This document shows positions 37,044 through 46,475 of a DNA stretch of 64,000 nt, in pieces. Made by a program: the position numbers and the translations under genes. The stretch comes from Bacteroidota bacterium (GTDB lineage Bacteria > Bacteroidota > Bacteroidia > Bacteroidales > Bacteroidaceae): the NCBI GenBank assembly GCA_023426145.1, contig JAFABG010000003.1, forward strand, positions 86,247 to 150,246, given 5' to 3'. Position 1 is the stretch's first letter. Every line of letters starts with the position of its first letter. The notes beneath the pieces were generated by a model. It was not told where the DNA came from, searched no databases, and was given only the letters and a program-made list of their open reading frames with translations.

Positions 37044-37949
37044 TTAATTAGTTTTTCTATATTCACTAGGAGTTATTCCCTCATATTTTTTAAAGAAACG
37101 CATAAAATGTTGCGGATATTGAAATCCTAGTGTATAGGCAACCTGTGTAATTGACTTACTTGGATCATGCAGTATTTCTTTCGCTATATCTAGCATTTTT
37201 AGCTGTATATATTCTTTCGCAGTTTTGCCGGTCTCTTTCTTTATTAAATCACCGAAATAATTAGGTGAAAGAAATATCTTATCAGCGAAATATTGCACAG
37301 AAGGTACTCCTTGTTCAGCTGCCATTCCCGAACTCAAATAATCGTCGAGTAATTTTTCAAATCTCGTCAGCGCATCAAGATTCATGTGTTGGCGAGTAAT
37401 AAACTGCCTTTCATAAAAACGTAGACAATAATCAAGAAGTAGTTCAATGTTGGTGCAAATCAAGCCTCTTGTGTGTCTATCAATAGAATGATGTAGTTCC
37501 GATTGAATGATCGACAGACAATTTAGCACAATTATACGTTCTTCTTTCGATAAATGCAAAGCCTCATTAGACTCGTAGGAAAAAAATGAATATTGCTTTA
37601 TTTTCTGACCTAATGAAGTTCCACGAATGAAATCTGGATGAAATAATAGACCTTTCGATTTAACAGGGACACCCTCGTGCGTCGTATAGCCTACTGTTTG
37701 ACCGGGAGCAATGCTGACAATTGTCCAATCATCGAAATCATATTTAGTTTTTCCGTAATTAATGGTACAACCAACAGTTTCTTTTAAGAAAAGAGAATAA
37801 AACCCCATAGTCATTCGATATTGATCCTGACTGTTTGCAGTATCAAAATTTACAATACTGACTTGTGGATGACAAGTTTCAAAATCGAACAGTTCATTAT
37901 ATTGTTCAATGGTATCTATTTTCAGGATGGGACTTTTAGTTATATCCAT
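37044..37949 (-). CDS. AraC-family transcriptional regulator
   Basis: A 301-residue regulator with an N-terminal cupin-like sensing part and a C-terminal AraC double helix-turn-helix (QYFADKIFLSPNYFGDLIKKETG and ITQVAYTLGFQYPQHFMRFFKKYEG). I choose the ATG at 37949 (MDITKSPILK); a start at 37997 would lie upstream of the promoter element at 37970-37977. It is transcribed divergently from the hydrolase pseudogene. A truncated paralogue lies at 40135-40908, with clear similarity along its length (for example RFYERQFITR versus RFYHRQFITR). Family members often control oxidative or electrophile stress genes. Confidence 0.93.
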   Translation of the reverse strand: MDITKSPILKIDTIEQYNELFDFETCHPQVSIVNFDTANSQDQYRMTMGFYSLFLKETVGCTINYGKTKYDFDDWTIVSIAPGQTVGYTTHEGVPVKSKGLLFHPDFIRGTSLGQKIKQYSFFSYESNEALHLSKEERIIVLNCLSIIQSELHHSIDRHTRGLICTNIELLLDYCLRFYERQFITRQHMNLDALTRFEKLLDDYLSSGMAAEQGVPSVQYFADKIFLSPNYFGDLIKKETGKTAKEYIQLKMLDIAKEILHDPSKSITQVAYTLGFQYPQHFMRFFKKYEGITPSEYRKTN

Positions 37950-37969
37950 AAATTCTATTTTAATAAAAA

Positions 37970-37977
37970 CAAAGATA
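37970..37977 (-). promoter_or_regulatory. Promoter -7 element of the AraC-SDR operon
   Basis: On the minus strand TATCTTTG is a full TAnnTTTG match, 20 nt upstream of the ATG at 37949. Confidence 0.65.
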
Positions 37978-38105
37978 ATGTTTTTATTCGTTTTCATCTC
38001 GTTTTTCCAATATAAACTTTCGCTAAGGTCATCTTACTCAACAAAAACAGTAAATAGGGTAAAATCATCCATAATATTGGTATAACTAAAAACCCAAAAT
38101 ACCTG

Positions 38106-38113
38106 TAATTTTG
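38106..38113 (+). promoter_or_regulatory. Promoter -7 element of the hydrolase gene
   Basis: TAATTTTG matches TAnnTTTG, 27 nt before the ATG at 38141. A TTG at 38111 inside it cannot be the gene start. Confidence 0.6.
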
Positions 38114-38140
38114 TTCTATAAACATATAATTAATAGTAAT

Positions 38141-39243
38141 ATGAAGAGAACTATACTTTTTACAGCTTTGACTATTTCGTTATTTTCCATTTCGGTCTAT
38201 GGAAAAAACGATACAAAAACGGCAGAACTGAAAGGTGAAGCCCAAGAAAGTCCTATTAAAAATAATACAATTATGAATGAAAAACTTAATTTAACTCAGG
38301 AGTGGGATAAAGTATCCCACAGAGTGACAAAGTAAGTCACAGTAAGGTAACATTTCGTAACCGCTATGGTATTACGCTTGCGGCTGACTTATATGTGCCC
38401 AAAAAACCTAGTGCTAAAATGGCAGCAATAGCTGTTAGTGGCCCATTTGGTGCAGTGAAAGAACAGTCGTCTGGATTGTATGCTCAAACGATGGCTGAAC
38501 GCGGATTCTTAACAATAGCATTTGATCCTTCTTATACTGGTGAGAGTGGTGGCGAGCCTCGTTATGTAGCTTCACCCGATATCAATACTGAAGACTTCTG
38601 TGCAGCTGTTGATTACCTTTCTACCCGCGATGATGTAGATCCAGAAAGAATCGGAATCATTGGTGTATGTGGTTGGGGTGGAATGGCTCTTAATGCTGCT
38701 GCTATCGATACTCGTATTAAAGCAACTGTAACTTCAACAATGTATGATATGAGCCGCGTAACAGCAAATGGATATTTTGATTCAATGGATGCTGATGCTC
38801 GTTATGAGCTACGCAAGCAGCTAAATGCTCAACGCACTGAAGATGCTAAAAACGGAGAATATGCACTCGCTGGTGGAGTTCCTGATGTTGTTCCAGCTGA
38901 AGCACCTCAATTCGTTAAAGATTACCACTCATATTACAAGATGCCACGTGGATATCATAAACGTTCTCTAAACTCAAATGGGGGATGGAATAAAACTTCT
39001 GCATTATCTTTTATGAACATGCCAATTCTTACCTATACTGACGAAATTCGTAGTGCTGTGCTAATGATTCGTGGCGAAAAAGCACATTCACGTTATTTTA
39101 GTGAAGATGCATTCAAAAAACTTAAAGGTTCAAATAAGGAACTGATTATCATTCCCGGAGCTAATCATGTCGATTTATACGATCGTATGGATGTTATTCC
39201 TTTCGACAAATTGGAAGCGTTTTTCAACGAATATTTGAAATAA
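38141..39243 (+). pseudogene. Secreted alpha/beta hydrolase, frameshifted
   Basis: Two frames together encode one hydrolase of about 367 residues. The first (38141-38335) has a signal peptide (MKRTILFTALTISLF) and ends after LNLTQEWDKV with an out-of-frame VSHRVTK. The second frame, read upstream of 38395, continues as PQSDKVSHSKVTFRNRYG. The join is explained by loss of one T at about 38315 (GTATCCCACAG instead of GTATTCCCACAG). The body has VSGPFGAVKEQ, AFDPSYTGES, the nucleophile-elbow-like GVCGWGGMAL and a C-terminal GANHVDLYD histidine, typical of Bacteroides dienelactone-hydrolase-like proteins. It may be a true lesion, a phase-variable state or a sequence error. Confidence 0.85.
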
Positions 39244-39249
39244 CAGCCT

Positions 39250-40138
39250 ATGAAGAAATGGTTGTTATTTATAATGATAATGTCCGGATTGACTTTGGCT
39301 ACAAATGCCTGCTCTCCGGGCACTCATTCTGAGAATAATGAAAATTTAATTCCAGACACTGATCAAGACCCTAACACGAAACCTGATGATGGACAAAACG
39401 GAGCTGGATCGCAATCAGGGAGCCGCTATTTAGTATTATTTAGTTCCCGTACGGGCAATACTCGAATGATGGCTAATACCATACAGGCAACTCTTAATTG
39501 TGATATTCAAGAGGTACAACCAGACACTCCTTATGATATCAATTATGACGTCATGTTGCAACGTGTAGAAAACGAGTTGAATGGCATTAATGAGGGGCAC
39601 TTTCCAGCTATAAAAACAACGATTAATAACGACTTCAATAAATGATGCACGTACACTGGTACCCAATGCTACATTTACAGAGTCGCTTTTGCTTACAACA
39701 AATACTTTAGAGCAAATGCAATCGCTCACCATTGATTGGTTAACAAAACTGAATGTTTATAATGATTATAATAAAATGAATAGTATAAAATTAGCAATTC
39801 ATGGCGGCGCTACATTGACTGCTACGTTAGTAGACAATTCATCTACTCGTGCACTCAAAGAACTGCTATCAAAAAACGATATCACTATCAATATGAGTGA
39901 TTATGCACGAATGGAAAAAGTAGGTTCGCTAGGAACAAGCTTACCTAGAAATGACCAGCAAATTACAACAGAAGCTGGCGACTTGATTCTTTATCAAGGA
40001 AACTCATTTGTTATATATTATGCCCCTAATTCATGGAACTTTACCCGTTTGGGAAAAATAGACAACATGACTCAGGCTGAATTAATCTCTGCTTTAGGGA
40101 GTGGAAATGTTACCGTTACTCTTTCATTGAACCAGTGA
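39250..40138 (+). pseudogene. Flavodoxin-cyclophilin-like lipoprotein with internal deletion
   Basis: The first part (39250-39645) is a lipoprotein signal (NAC lipobox) followed by the start of a flavodoxin: YLVLFSSRTGNTRMMANTI, the FMN phosphate loop. It stops after TTINNDFNK. The frame then changes to ARTLVPNATFTESLLL, the last part of a flavodoxin domain, followed by a cyclophilin-like fold (IKLAIHGGATLTATLVDNSS, LGKIDNMTQAELISALGSGNVTVTL). The middle of the flavodoxin, roughly 60-80 residues including the usual aromatic FMN loop, is missing at about 39645. Together this is a remnant of a flavodoxin plus cyclophilin-like fusion or pair. It cannot bind FMN normally. Confidence 0.8.
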
Positions 40139-40908
40139 TAAAGATAGATACTATAACCCAGTGCAACAAGTTATTTTCGCAAGAAACGCTCCACCCATTG
40201 GTGAGCGTTCTTTGCTTGGCAGATACTCGTTGCATAGATTTGTTGCAACTGGGATTTTATGCTATATTGCTACGAGGACACTCCCTTTGTAGCTCTTGTT
40301 ATGGATGGAAAAACTGTGATTTTTCAGCAGGAACATTATTATTCTTACCTCCAAAGCAAGCTATTCAAACAGATCAATGGGTAGATAAAAAAAACGGTGA
40401 AAACTATTTATTGTGTTTCCATCCTAATCTTATTTGTTGTTCATCGCTTGAACAGCAGATAGCCAATTATTCGTTCTTTAATTATCAGCAAAGTGAAGCT
40501 CTTCACATCTCTGCGCGTGAGAAGCAGGTTATAGTGAATTGTATAAATGATATTTCTGAAGAATTACAATGGGGGATCGATGAATTCAGCCGAATGATTA
40601 TTCTGAATAAAATAGAACTTTTATTGAATTATAGTGCTCGTTTTTATCATAGACAATTCATAACCCGCCATATCCCCAATGAATGTATAGTAGAAAAAAC
40701 CAATCAACATTTGGAAAGTTATTTTCAGACTCATCAAGTGCAACATGGCGGATTACAATTTATCAAATACTGCGCTCAGAAACAAAATCTATCACCTGCG
40801 TATTTAGAAGATGTATTGAAACATCAAACAGGGAAGAATGTTTGGGAATATATTCAATCCAAAATTTGGCTGAGTTCTTGTGTCCAATCAGCACCATTTA
40901 ATGGTTGA
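40135..40908 (+). pseudogene. AraC-family regulator truncated at 3' end
   Basis: The GTG start at 40135 overlaps the previous stop (GTGA). The protein is a paralogue of the AraC regulator at 37044-37949: IDTITQCNKLFSQETLHP, YSFFNYQQSEALHIS and RFYHRQFITRH align without gaps of note. Similarity ends at VWEYIQSKI (about 40863). The paralogue continues for about 50 more residues that form the second helix-turn-helix; here they are replaced by WLSSCVQSAPFNG, which is antisense to the HAD gene. The end was probably lost by a deletion that joined this gene to the HAD 3' end. Confidence 0.85.
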
Positions 40909-41471
40909 AAAGTGTGCATCCCAAATTTCTGTCCCATCTCAATATTTGAAGCTCCATCATCGACAAACAAGGTTTCCGACGGAATCAGATGACTATCTTG
41001 AAGCATAAATTCAAAAATCTCAGGTGCAGGCTTTGTGTAGCCGATTTGATAAGACAAGTATAATTTTTCGCAATAATCATTCAAAGGCATTTTTCGAGAT
41101 GATAATTCTGGGCTACATGCCCATGCCATTACGTATGGATTGGTATTACTCAAAACATATACATTATATGATTTTCGAAGTTCCATTATATAATCAAGCT
41201 TAGTCAAGCTTACCTTATCAATAAAGCCTAACCATGCCTTCTGTGTTTCAGCCCAATTCAACTCTCTGCCACAAAGTGTTCCTAATTCTTTCCTAAACTC
41301 ATCAGCAGTTAATTTCCCTTCTTCAAGATCTTGGAAGATACCGGTTTGGTGATACTTATCCAATCTAGCATCAGCATCCTTTAATCCTAGCGCAATAAAT
41401 GCTTGAACTGCTTTATCGCGATCAATATCAACAACTACTCCTCCAAAATCAAAAACAATATTCTTAATCAT
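40854..41471 (-). CDS. HAD-family hydrolase
   Basis: A 205-residue HAD-superfamily (subfamily IA) phosphatase-like enzyme. All four motifs are visible: motif I FDFGGVVVD (here FGG replaces the second Asp of DxD, as in several variant-3 HADs), motif II VLSNTNP, motif III Lys in GYTKPAPEIF, and motif IV LFVDDGASNI. The protein ends normally at TQELSQILD. It converges with the truncated AraC gene, overlapping it by 55 bp. A physiological substrate cannot be deduced. Confidence 0.9.
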   Translation of the reverse strand: MIKNIVFDFGGVVVDIDRDKAVQAFIALGLKDADARLDKYHQTGIFQDLEEGKLTADEFRKELGTLCGRELNWAETQKAWLGFIDKVSLTKLDYIMELRKSYNVYVLSNTNPYVMAWACSPELSSRKMPLNDYCEKLYLSYQIGYTKPAPEIFEFMLQDSHLIPSETLFVDDGASNIEMGQKFGMHTFQPLNGADWTQELSQILD

Positions 41472-41493
41472 AACTTACTTTTTAGATTTTAAG

Positions 41494-41501
41494 CAAAGAT
41501 A
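41494..41501 (-). promoter_or_regulatory. Promoter -7 element of the HAD gene
   Basis: On the minus strand TATCTTTG is a full TAnnTTTG match 22 nt before the HAD start codon. Confidence 0.65.
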
Positions 41502-41646
41502 AGGTTTATATTCATAAGAAATAAGCATAGTGACATTATATTAGCGGAATAGAAACACTATGTTCTCAATATAGTATCACTATACAGTTACCATAATGAC
41601 ACCATGTTTTTTAGTGCCAAGAGGCTTTATCGATCAGATTATTTTT

Positions 41647-41654
41647 TATATTTG
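41647..41654 (+). promoter_or_regulatory. Promoter -7 element of the TPR regulator gene
   Basis: TATATTTG followed by C matches TAnnTTTG, 37 nt before the ATG at 41692. The sequence upstream (41527-41604) holds several ATAGTG/CACTAT half-sites that could be operators. Confidence 0.65.
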
Positions 41655-41691
41655 CAAATTAAAGCGTTAGTCTAAAAGAAAATTCCAACTG

Positions 41692-42780
41692 ATGAAAAAT
41701 CTTCGAATATTATTATACTTAATGCTGCTTTCACTTGCAGCGTGCCACCCGGAAAGGAGTACTGTAAGACAAGGACTTGATAAAGCCACTGAACTCATTG
41801 GGCAAGATCCGGACACAGCCTCTGTTATTCTTGAAAACATACAGATGAATAAAATGGATGAAGCACAGCTCGCAGAATATAATCTTTTATGTACTCAATT
41901 TAATGAGAACAAACATATTCCACATACTTCAGATAAGGAGATACGTCAAGCAGTATCTTATTTCGACCAACATGGAGATGAGAATCAAAAATCAAAAGCC
42001 TATTTTTATTTAGCATGCGTTGAGAGTGGATTAAAGCAGGAACAAAATGCTGAAATTCATTTTAAAAAAGCTCTTCAATATGCTTCCACCACTCAACAGT
42101 ACGATTATATTGCTCAAATATGCCGTCGGTGTAGCCTATACTACCAAAAATACAGTCGCTACGATGAAGCACTAGAAATGGAAAGAAAAGCTTATGCCTG
42201 TGAGCTAATGGAAAATGATCAGACTGGTAAAACAAAGATTCTTCTTTCTTCAGCTTTAGGCATGTTTGGGGTACTTTCTTTGCTATTGGGCATGCTTTGG
42301 AAGAAGCATAAAGATGTATATTCTAAATTGAATAAATATCGAAATGTGCTTAGCCTTAAAGAAGCAGAATCTGATAAGTTAGTGCTACAATGTAATTATC
42401 TGGAAGAAAGATATCAATCTCTTCAACAACAAATTTATGAAAGCTCTCCAGTAATAACCAAGGTACGTGAATTAAAAGAAAGATCTGCTCTATCTTCTAA
42501 GAAGATTACTTTTTCCGAGAAAGATTGGAATGAATTATTGAGGTTACAAGAAAACTTATATGGGCTTGTTTCCAAATTGAAAAATATTAGTTCTAAACTC
42601 ACTGAGGAAGATATGAGAGTTTGTGCTTTCTTGCGTGAAGGCATACAACCAGCAAACTTTGCCGATTTGATGAAACTGACAGTTGAAACACTAACCCGGA
42701 GAATTTCAAGAATAAAAACTGAAAAACTGATGCTTCTAAATACTAAAGAATCATTAGAAGATTACATAAAATCACTGTAG
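41692..42780 (+). CDS. TPR and coiled-coil lipoprotein, putative regulator
   Basis: A 362-residue protein with a lipoprotein signal (LLSLAAC), TPR-like helical repeats (about 30-165; KSKAYFYLACVESGLKQEQNAEIHFKKAL is split across repeats), one membrane helix (about 185-203, LGMFGVLSLLLGMLW), a coiled coil (about 210-265) and a C-terminal helical domain (about 295-362). That last part, LTEEDMRVCAFLREG then FADLMKLTVETLTRRISRIKTEK, resembles a LuxR/sigma region-4-like helix-turn-helix. Bacteroides encodes many such TPR-TM-coiled coil-HTH proteins, thought to be membrane-bound regulators. If so the C-terminus is cytoplasmic. The target is unknown; the next gene, DUF2723, has its own promoter. Confidence 0.75.
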   Translation: MKNLRILLYLMLLSLAACHPERSTVRQGLDKATELIGQDPDTASVILENIQMNKMDEAQLAEYNLLCTQFNENKHIPHTSDKEIRQAVSYFDQHGDENQKSKAYFYLACVESGLKQEQNAEIHFKKALQYASTTQQYDYIAQICRRCSLYYQKYSRYDEALEMERKAYACELMENDQTGKTKILLSSALGMFGVLSLLLGMLWKKHKDVYSKLNKYRNVLSLKEAESDKLVLQCNYLEERYQSLQQQIYESSPVITKVRELKERSALSSKKITFSEKDWNELLRLQENLYGLVSKLKNISSKLTEEDMRVCAFLREGIQPANFADLMKLTVETLTRRISRIKTEKLMLLNTKESLEDYIKSL

Positions 42781-42890
42781 TCTGTATTTGTCTGCTATTT
42801 TAATCTTATTGTACTGATATATAATATGTTATAACCATGCTACGTCCGTATCCGTCCGAGTAAAAACGGCCTAATTATCCCTCTCGTCTG

Positions 42891-42898
42891 TACCTTTG
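42891..42898 (+). promoter_or_regulatory. Promoter -7 element of the DUF2723 gene
   Basis: TACCTTTG followed by CA matches TAnnTTTG, 22 nt before the ATG at 42921. Confidence 0.68.
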
Positions 42899-42920
42899 CA
42901 AACAAAAAAGTTACAGAACT

Positions 42921-45900
42921 ATGAGCTACTTAGTATTTAAAAAGTGGAATAATATCAATGGTTGGTTGATATTTATTTTAGCAGCATCGGTCTATGGAAT
43001 GACTATTGAACCTACTGCTAGTTTTTGGGATTGCCCTGAGTTTATTTCATGCGCTGAAAAATTACAGATCGGTCATCCTCCCGGCGCTCCCTTTTACATG
43101 TTATTAGGCAACTTATTTACTCAGTTTGCTAGCGATCCATCTCATATAGCCATAACAGTCAATTTCCTCAATGCACTACTAAGCGCAGGGTGTATTCTGT
43201 TCTTGTTCTGGAGTGTTACGCGCTTAGTAAGATCTCTATTAAAAAACACAACAGAATATTTTTCGATCACAGATACCCTTATCATCCTAGGTTCTGGGTG
43301 GGTAGGCGCCTTAGCATATACATTCAGTGACACCTTCTGGTTTAGTGCAGTAGAAGGCGAAGTCTATGCTTTTTCTTCATTTCTCACTGCATTAGTCTTC
43401 TGGTTAATGCTTCGCTGGCAAGATGAAGCCGAGACAAACGATGGTGATCGCTGGATTATCTTAATAGCTTATATCATCGGACTTTCCATTGGGGTACATT
43501 TGCTCAATTTACTCTCCATTCCCGCAATGGTATTTATATTCTATTATCAGAAGCAAAAATCCGTTTCGTTAAAAGGAACAATCACGGCAATAGTAGTGTC
43601 AGGGTTACTCATTGGATTTATTTTATTTATCTACATTCCTGGGATGACCGATATTGGTGGATGGTTTGAACTGCTTTTCGTCAATACATTTGGATTCCCT
43701 TTTCATACAGGACTATTGGTAGCACTTATTAGTATACTTATTTTACTAATAGGAGGGATTTATCGTTTTAAGAGACGTCTGATTAATACAACCTTATGGT
43801 GTATACTCATGCTCACTGTGGGCTATAGTACATATGGCGTAATACTTATAAGATCCACTGCGAACACCCCCCTCAATGAAAATGCTCCCGACAATATCTT
43901 CTCATTAAGAAGTTATTTGAATCGTGAACAGTATGAAAGTGCTCCACTATTTTATGGAAGGACTTACGCTTCAAAGCCAGAATACACGCCTGAAGGAGAT
44001 TACTATAAAATAAAAACAAAGCAAGGCTCTGCAGTATACAGACCAGATAAGAACTTGGGTAAATATGACATAATTCGACATCGAGAAGACGTTTGTTACT
44101 CTCCCAAGATGTTATTTCCTCGCATATGGAATGACCGCATGGCATCTTCCTATCAAATTTGGTCGGGAGGAACAAACGAAGCTCCTACACAGAAAGAAAA
44201 TCTAACCTATTTCTTTAGTTATCAGCTCAATTATATGTATTGGCGTTATTTCCTCTGGAACTTCGTTGGCCGTCAAAACGACATACAAGGGCATGGGGAA
44301 CCTGAACATGGGAATTGGTTGACCGGAATTCCTCTATTAGACACCCCACGTCTGGGGGATCAAGACAAGCTACCCGAATCTTTACGTCATAATAAGGGAC
44401 ATAATGTGTTTTATGGTTTGCCACTATTATTAGGGTTAATCGGTATATATTGGCAGTGGATGAAAGGGAAAAAAGGTATTCGGCAGTTTAACGTCGTGTT
44501 TCTTCTCTTTTTTATGACAGGTATTGCCATTGTTCTCTATCTAAACCAAACGCCAGGGCAACCTCGAGAAAGAGATTATGCCTACGCAGGATCATTCTAT
44601 GCATTTGCCATCTGGATCGGAATGGGAGCCGCCAGCCTATGTGATACATTCAGAAAAAAGAAATCATCCACACGAACTGTTGCCTTAGTTATGCTGTGCT
44701 GTCTGATTATTCCCATTCAAATGGGAAGTCAGACTTGGGATGACCATGATCGGAGTAATCGTTTCACTTGCCGTGATTTTGGAGCTAACTATTTAAATAC
44801 GCTTCCTGAAAAAGGAAATCCGATTATTTTTACTAATGGAGATAATGATACTTTCCCATTATGGTATAATCAAGATACAGAAGGTGTACGTAGAGACACT
44901 CGCATCTGCAATTTAAGCTATGCTCAAACAGACTGGTATATCTACCAGCAACAATGTCCTTTATATCAAGCTCCAGGATTGCCCATACCTTGGGAGAAAA
45001 GTCAATATCAGGAAGGCAGAAATGAATATGTGCTTATTCGTCCCGAACTTAAAAAACAAATTAGTGAACTTTATCAGAAACATCCAGAGGAAGCTCAAAG
45101 TAGCTTTGGTAATGATCCTTTTGAACTAAAAAACATAATGAAAAATTGGATTTTCTCTGAAAAACAAGAGTTTCAAGTCATTCCTACTGATACAATAAGC
45201 ATTGATATAGATAAAAAAGCCGTACTACGGTCAGGCATGTTGCTTCCAGAAAAAATTCGCCATTTAAAAGGACAAGAATTACTAAATGCCCTCCCAAGTA
45301 AAATGTTCATTTCATTAAAAGGTATCAACATGCTTACTAAAGTCGATTTAATGAGGCTTGAGCTCATCGCTAATTGTAATTGGGAACGCCCATTGTATCG
45401 TGCCATTTCTGTAGGGGAATTTAGCAAATTAAAATTAGACCACTTTCTTATAGAGGAAGGATTAGCACTTCGATTTACTCCTTTTAATTACCAAAACAGT
45501 GAGGAGGTAACCTCGGGGAATACATATCCAATCGATATTGAAAGACTTTACGATAATGTAATGAATAAGTATAAATATGGTGGATTAACTACCCCCGATT
45601 TGTATCTTGATGAAACTACGCTTCGTACTTGTTATTACCATCGGAGACTTTTTGGCCAATTAGCAAAAGAACTAGCAAAAAGAGGAGAGAAAGCACGTGC
45701 CCAAAAAGTACTCGCATATGCGGAGCAAGTCATCCCTGCATATAATGTCCCTGAAGTATATGAAAGTGGCTCATTTGATATGGCTATAGCCTATGCACAA
45801 TTGGGAAATGATGCAAAAGCGATTCATCTCTTAAAGTATTTAACAACCGAATCGGAAAAGTATATTAATTGGGCCTTTTCCTTGGGAAAGAGTAAAATAG

Positions 45901-46055
45901 GACTAGTTCAAAGAGAGTGTTTGTATAAATTCTGGCAATGGAATCAATATAATCTACAAATGAAGTCGATTAACCCTAAACTATTTAAACAATACAATCA
46001 GCTACTAGAAGAAAAATACGCCTTATTTACATCACTTGTTAATATAGAAAATTAA
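42921..46055 (+). CDS. DUF2723/TMEM260-like membrane glycosyltransferase
   Basis: A 1044-residue inner-membrane protein. The N-terminal 550 residues are a multi-helix domain of the DUF2723 family (related to TMEM260 protein O-mannosyltransferases, GT117) with the characteristic ASFWDCPEFISCAEKLQIGHPPGAPFY split over the first periplasmic loop, where Asp and Glu are probable catalytic residues. A second hallmark is NQTPGQPRERDYAYAGSFYAFAIW. The C-terminal 450 residues are soluble, with FTNGDNDTFPLWYNQ and TPR-like helices at the end. Bacteroidota modify secreted proteins with O-glycans; this family is a candidate for such transfer, but the activity of this member is not established. Confidence 0.88.
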   Translation: MSYLVFKKWNNINGWLIFILAASVYGMTIEPTASFWDCPEFISCAEKLQIGHPPGAPFYMLLGNLFTQFASDPSHIAITVNFLNALLSAGCILFLFWSVTRLVRSLLKNTTEYFSITDTLIILGSGWVGALAYTFSDTFWFSAVEGEVYAFSSFLTALVFWLMLRWQDEAETNDGDRWIILIAYIIGLSIGVHLLNLLSIPAMVFIFYYQKQKSVSLKGTITAIVVSGLLIGFILFIYIPGMTDIGGWFELLFVNTFGFPFHTGLLVALISILILLIGGIYRFKRRLINTTLWCILMLTVGYSTYGVILIRSTANTPLNENAPDNIFSLRSYLNREQYESAPLFYGRTYASKPEYTPEGDYYKIKTKQGSAVYRPDKNLGKYDIIRHREDVCYSPKMLFPRIWNDRMASSYQIWSGGTNEAPTQKENLTYFFSYQLNYMYWRYFLWNFVGRQNDIQGHGEPEHGNWLTGIPLLDTPRLGDQDKLPESLRHNKGHNVFYGLPLLLGLIGIYWQWMKGKKGIRQFNVVFLLFFMTGIAIVLYLNQTPGQPRERDYAYAGSFYAFAIWIGMGAASLCDTFRKKKSSTRTVALVMLCCLIIPIQMGSQTWDDHDRSNRFTCRDFGANYLNTLPEKGNPIIFTNGDNDTFPLWYNQDTEGVRRDTRICNLSYAQTDWYIYQQQCPLYQAPGLPIPWEKSQYQEGRNEYVLIRPELKKQISELYQKHPEEAQSSFGNDPFELKNIMKNWIFSEKQEFQVIPTDTISIDIDKKAVLRSGMLLPEKIRHLKGQELLNALPSKMFISLKGINMLTKVDLMRLELIANCNWERPLYRAISVGEFSKLKLDHFLIEEGLALRFTPFNYQNSEEVTSGNTYPIDIERLYDNVMNKYKYGGLTTPDLYLDETTLRTCYYHRRLFGQLAKELAKRGEKARAQKVLAYAEQVIPAYNVPEVYESGSFDMAIAYAQLGNDAKAIHLLKYLTTESEKYINWAFSLGKSKIGLVQRECLYKFWQWNQYNLQMKSINPKLFKQYNQLLEEKYALFTSLVNIEN

Positions 46056-46097
46056 AAGATACTTGTCTGAATATATAATGAAAATAAATAAGAGATC

Positions 46098-46325
46098 ATG
46101 AAATTAAAATTTGATAAAATAAATTACATCATTCTAGTAATCGGAGCGTTGTTGATAATAGCGGGATACAGCTGCATGAGTGGGAAAGGGAGTAGCCTGA
46201 CTGCTTTTAATCCAGACATTTTTAGTAGAATACGTATAGATGTTGCACCCCTTCTTTGTCTGTTAGGGTATTTAGTAAATATACTAGGGCTCATTTATCG
46301 AAGGCAAAAAAAAGTTAATCAGTAA
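46098..46325 (+). CDS. DUF3098 small membrane protein
   Basis: A 75-residue protein with two membrane helices (IILVIGALLIIAGYSCM and VAPLLCLLGYLVNILGLIY) and the family's middle motif FNPDIFSRIRIDVAP. Function is unknown. It lies 42 bp after the DUF2723 gene and is probably co-transcribed. Confidence 0.82.
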   Translation: MKLKFDKINYIILVIGALLIIAGYSCMSGKGSSLTAFNPDIFSRIRIDVAPLLCLLGYLVNILGLIYRRQKKVNQ

Positions 46326-46377
46326 TAATGGTATAATTTTCTGTATTCTGTATGCTAAAAATATGAATCGGTCTGAT

Positions 46378-46385
46378 TAAATTTG
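46378..46385 (+). promoter_or_regulatory. Promoter -7 element of the polyferredoxin operon
   Basis: TAAATTTG followed by CG matches TAnnTTTG. It is 90 nt before the ATG at 46476, leaving an untranslated leader of about 80 nt. Confidence 0.6.
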
Positions 46386-46475
46386 CGACATTAAGGAAAA
46401 CGCATTCAATCTAAGAACATGTTTCGTTATAGCCTCTTGAAAAACGCTTACTACTAAATTGATAAAATAATAATT

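Noticed and set aside
40683..40901. 72-residue frame within the truncated AraC gene
   Set aside because: It is an out-of-frame shadow of the AraC coding sequence with no independent support.
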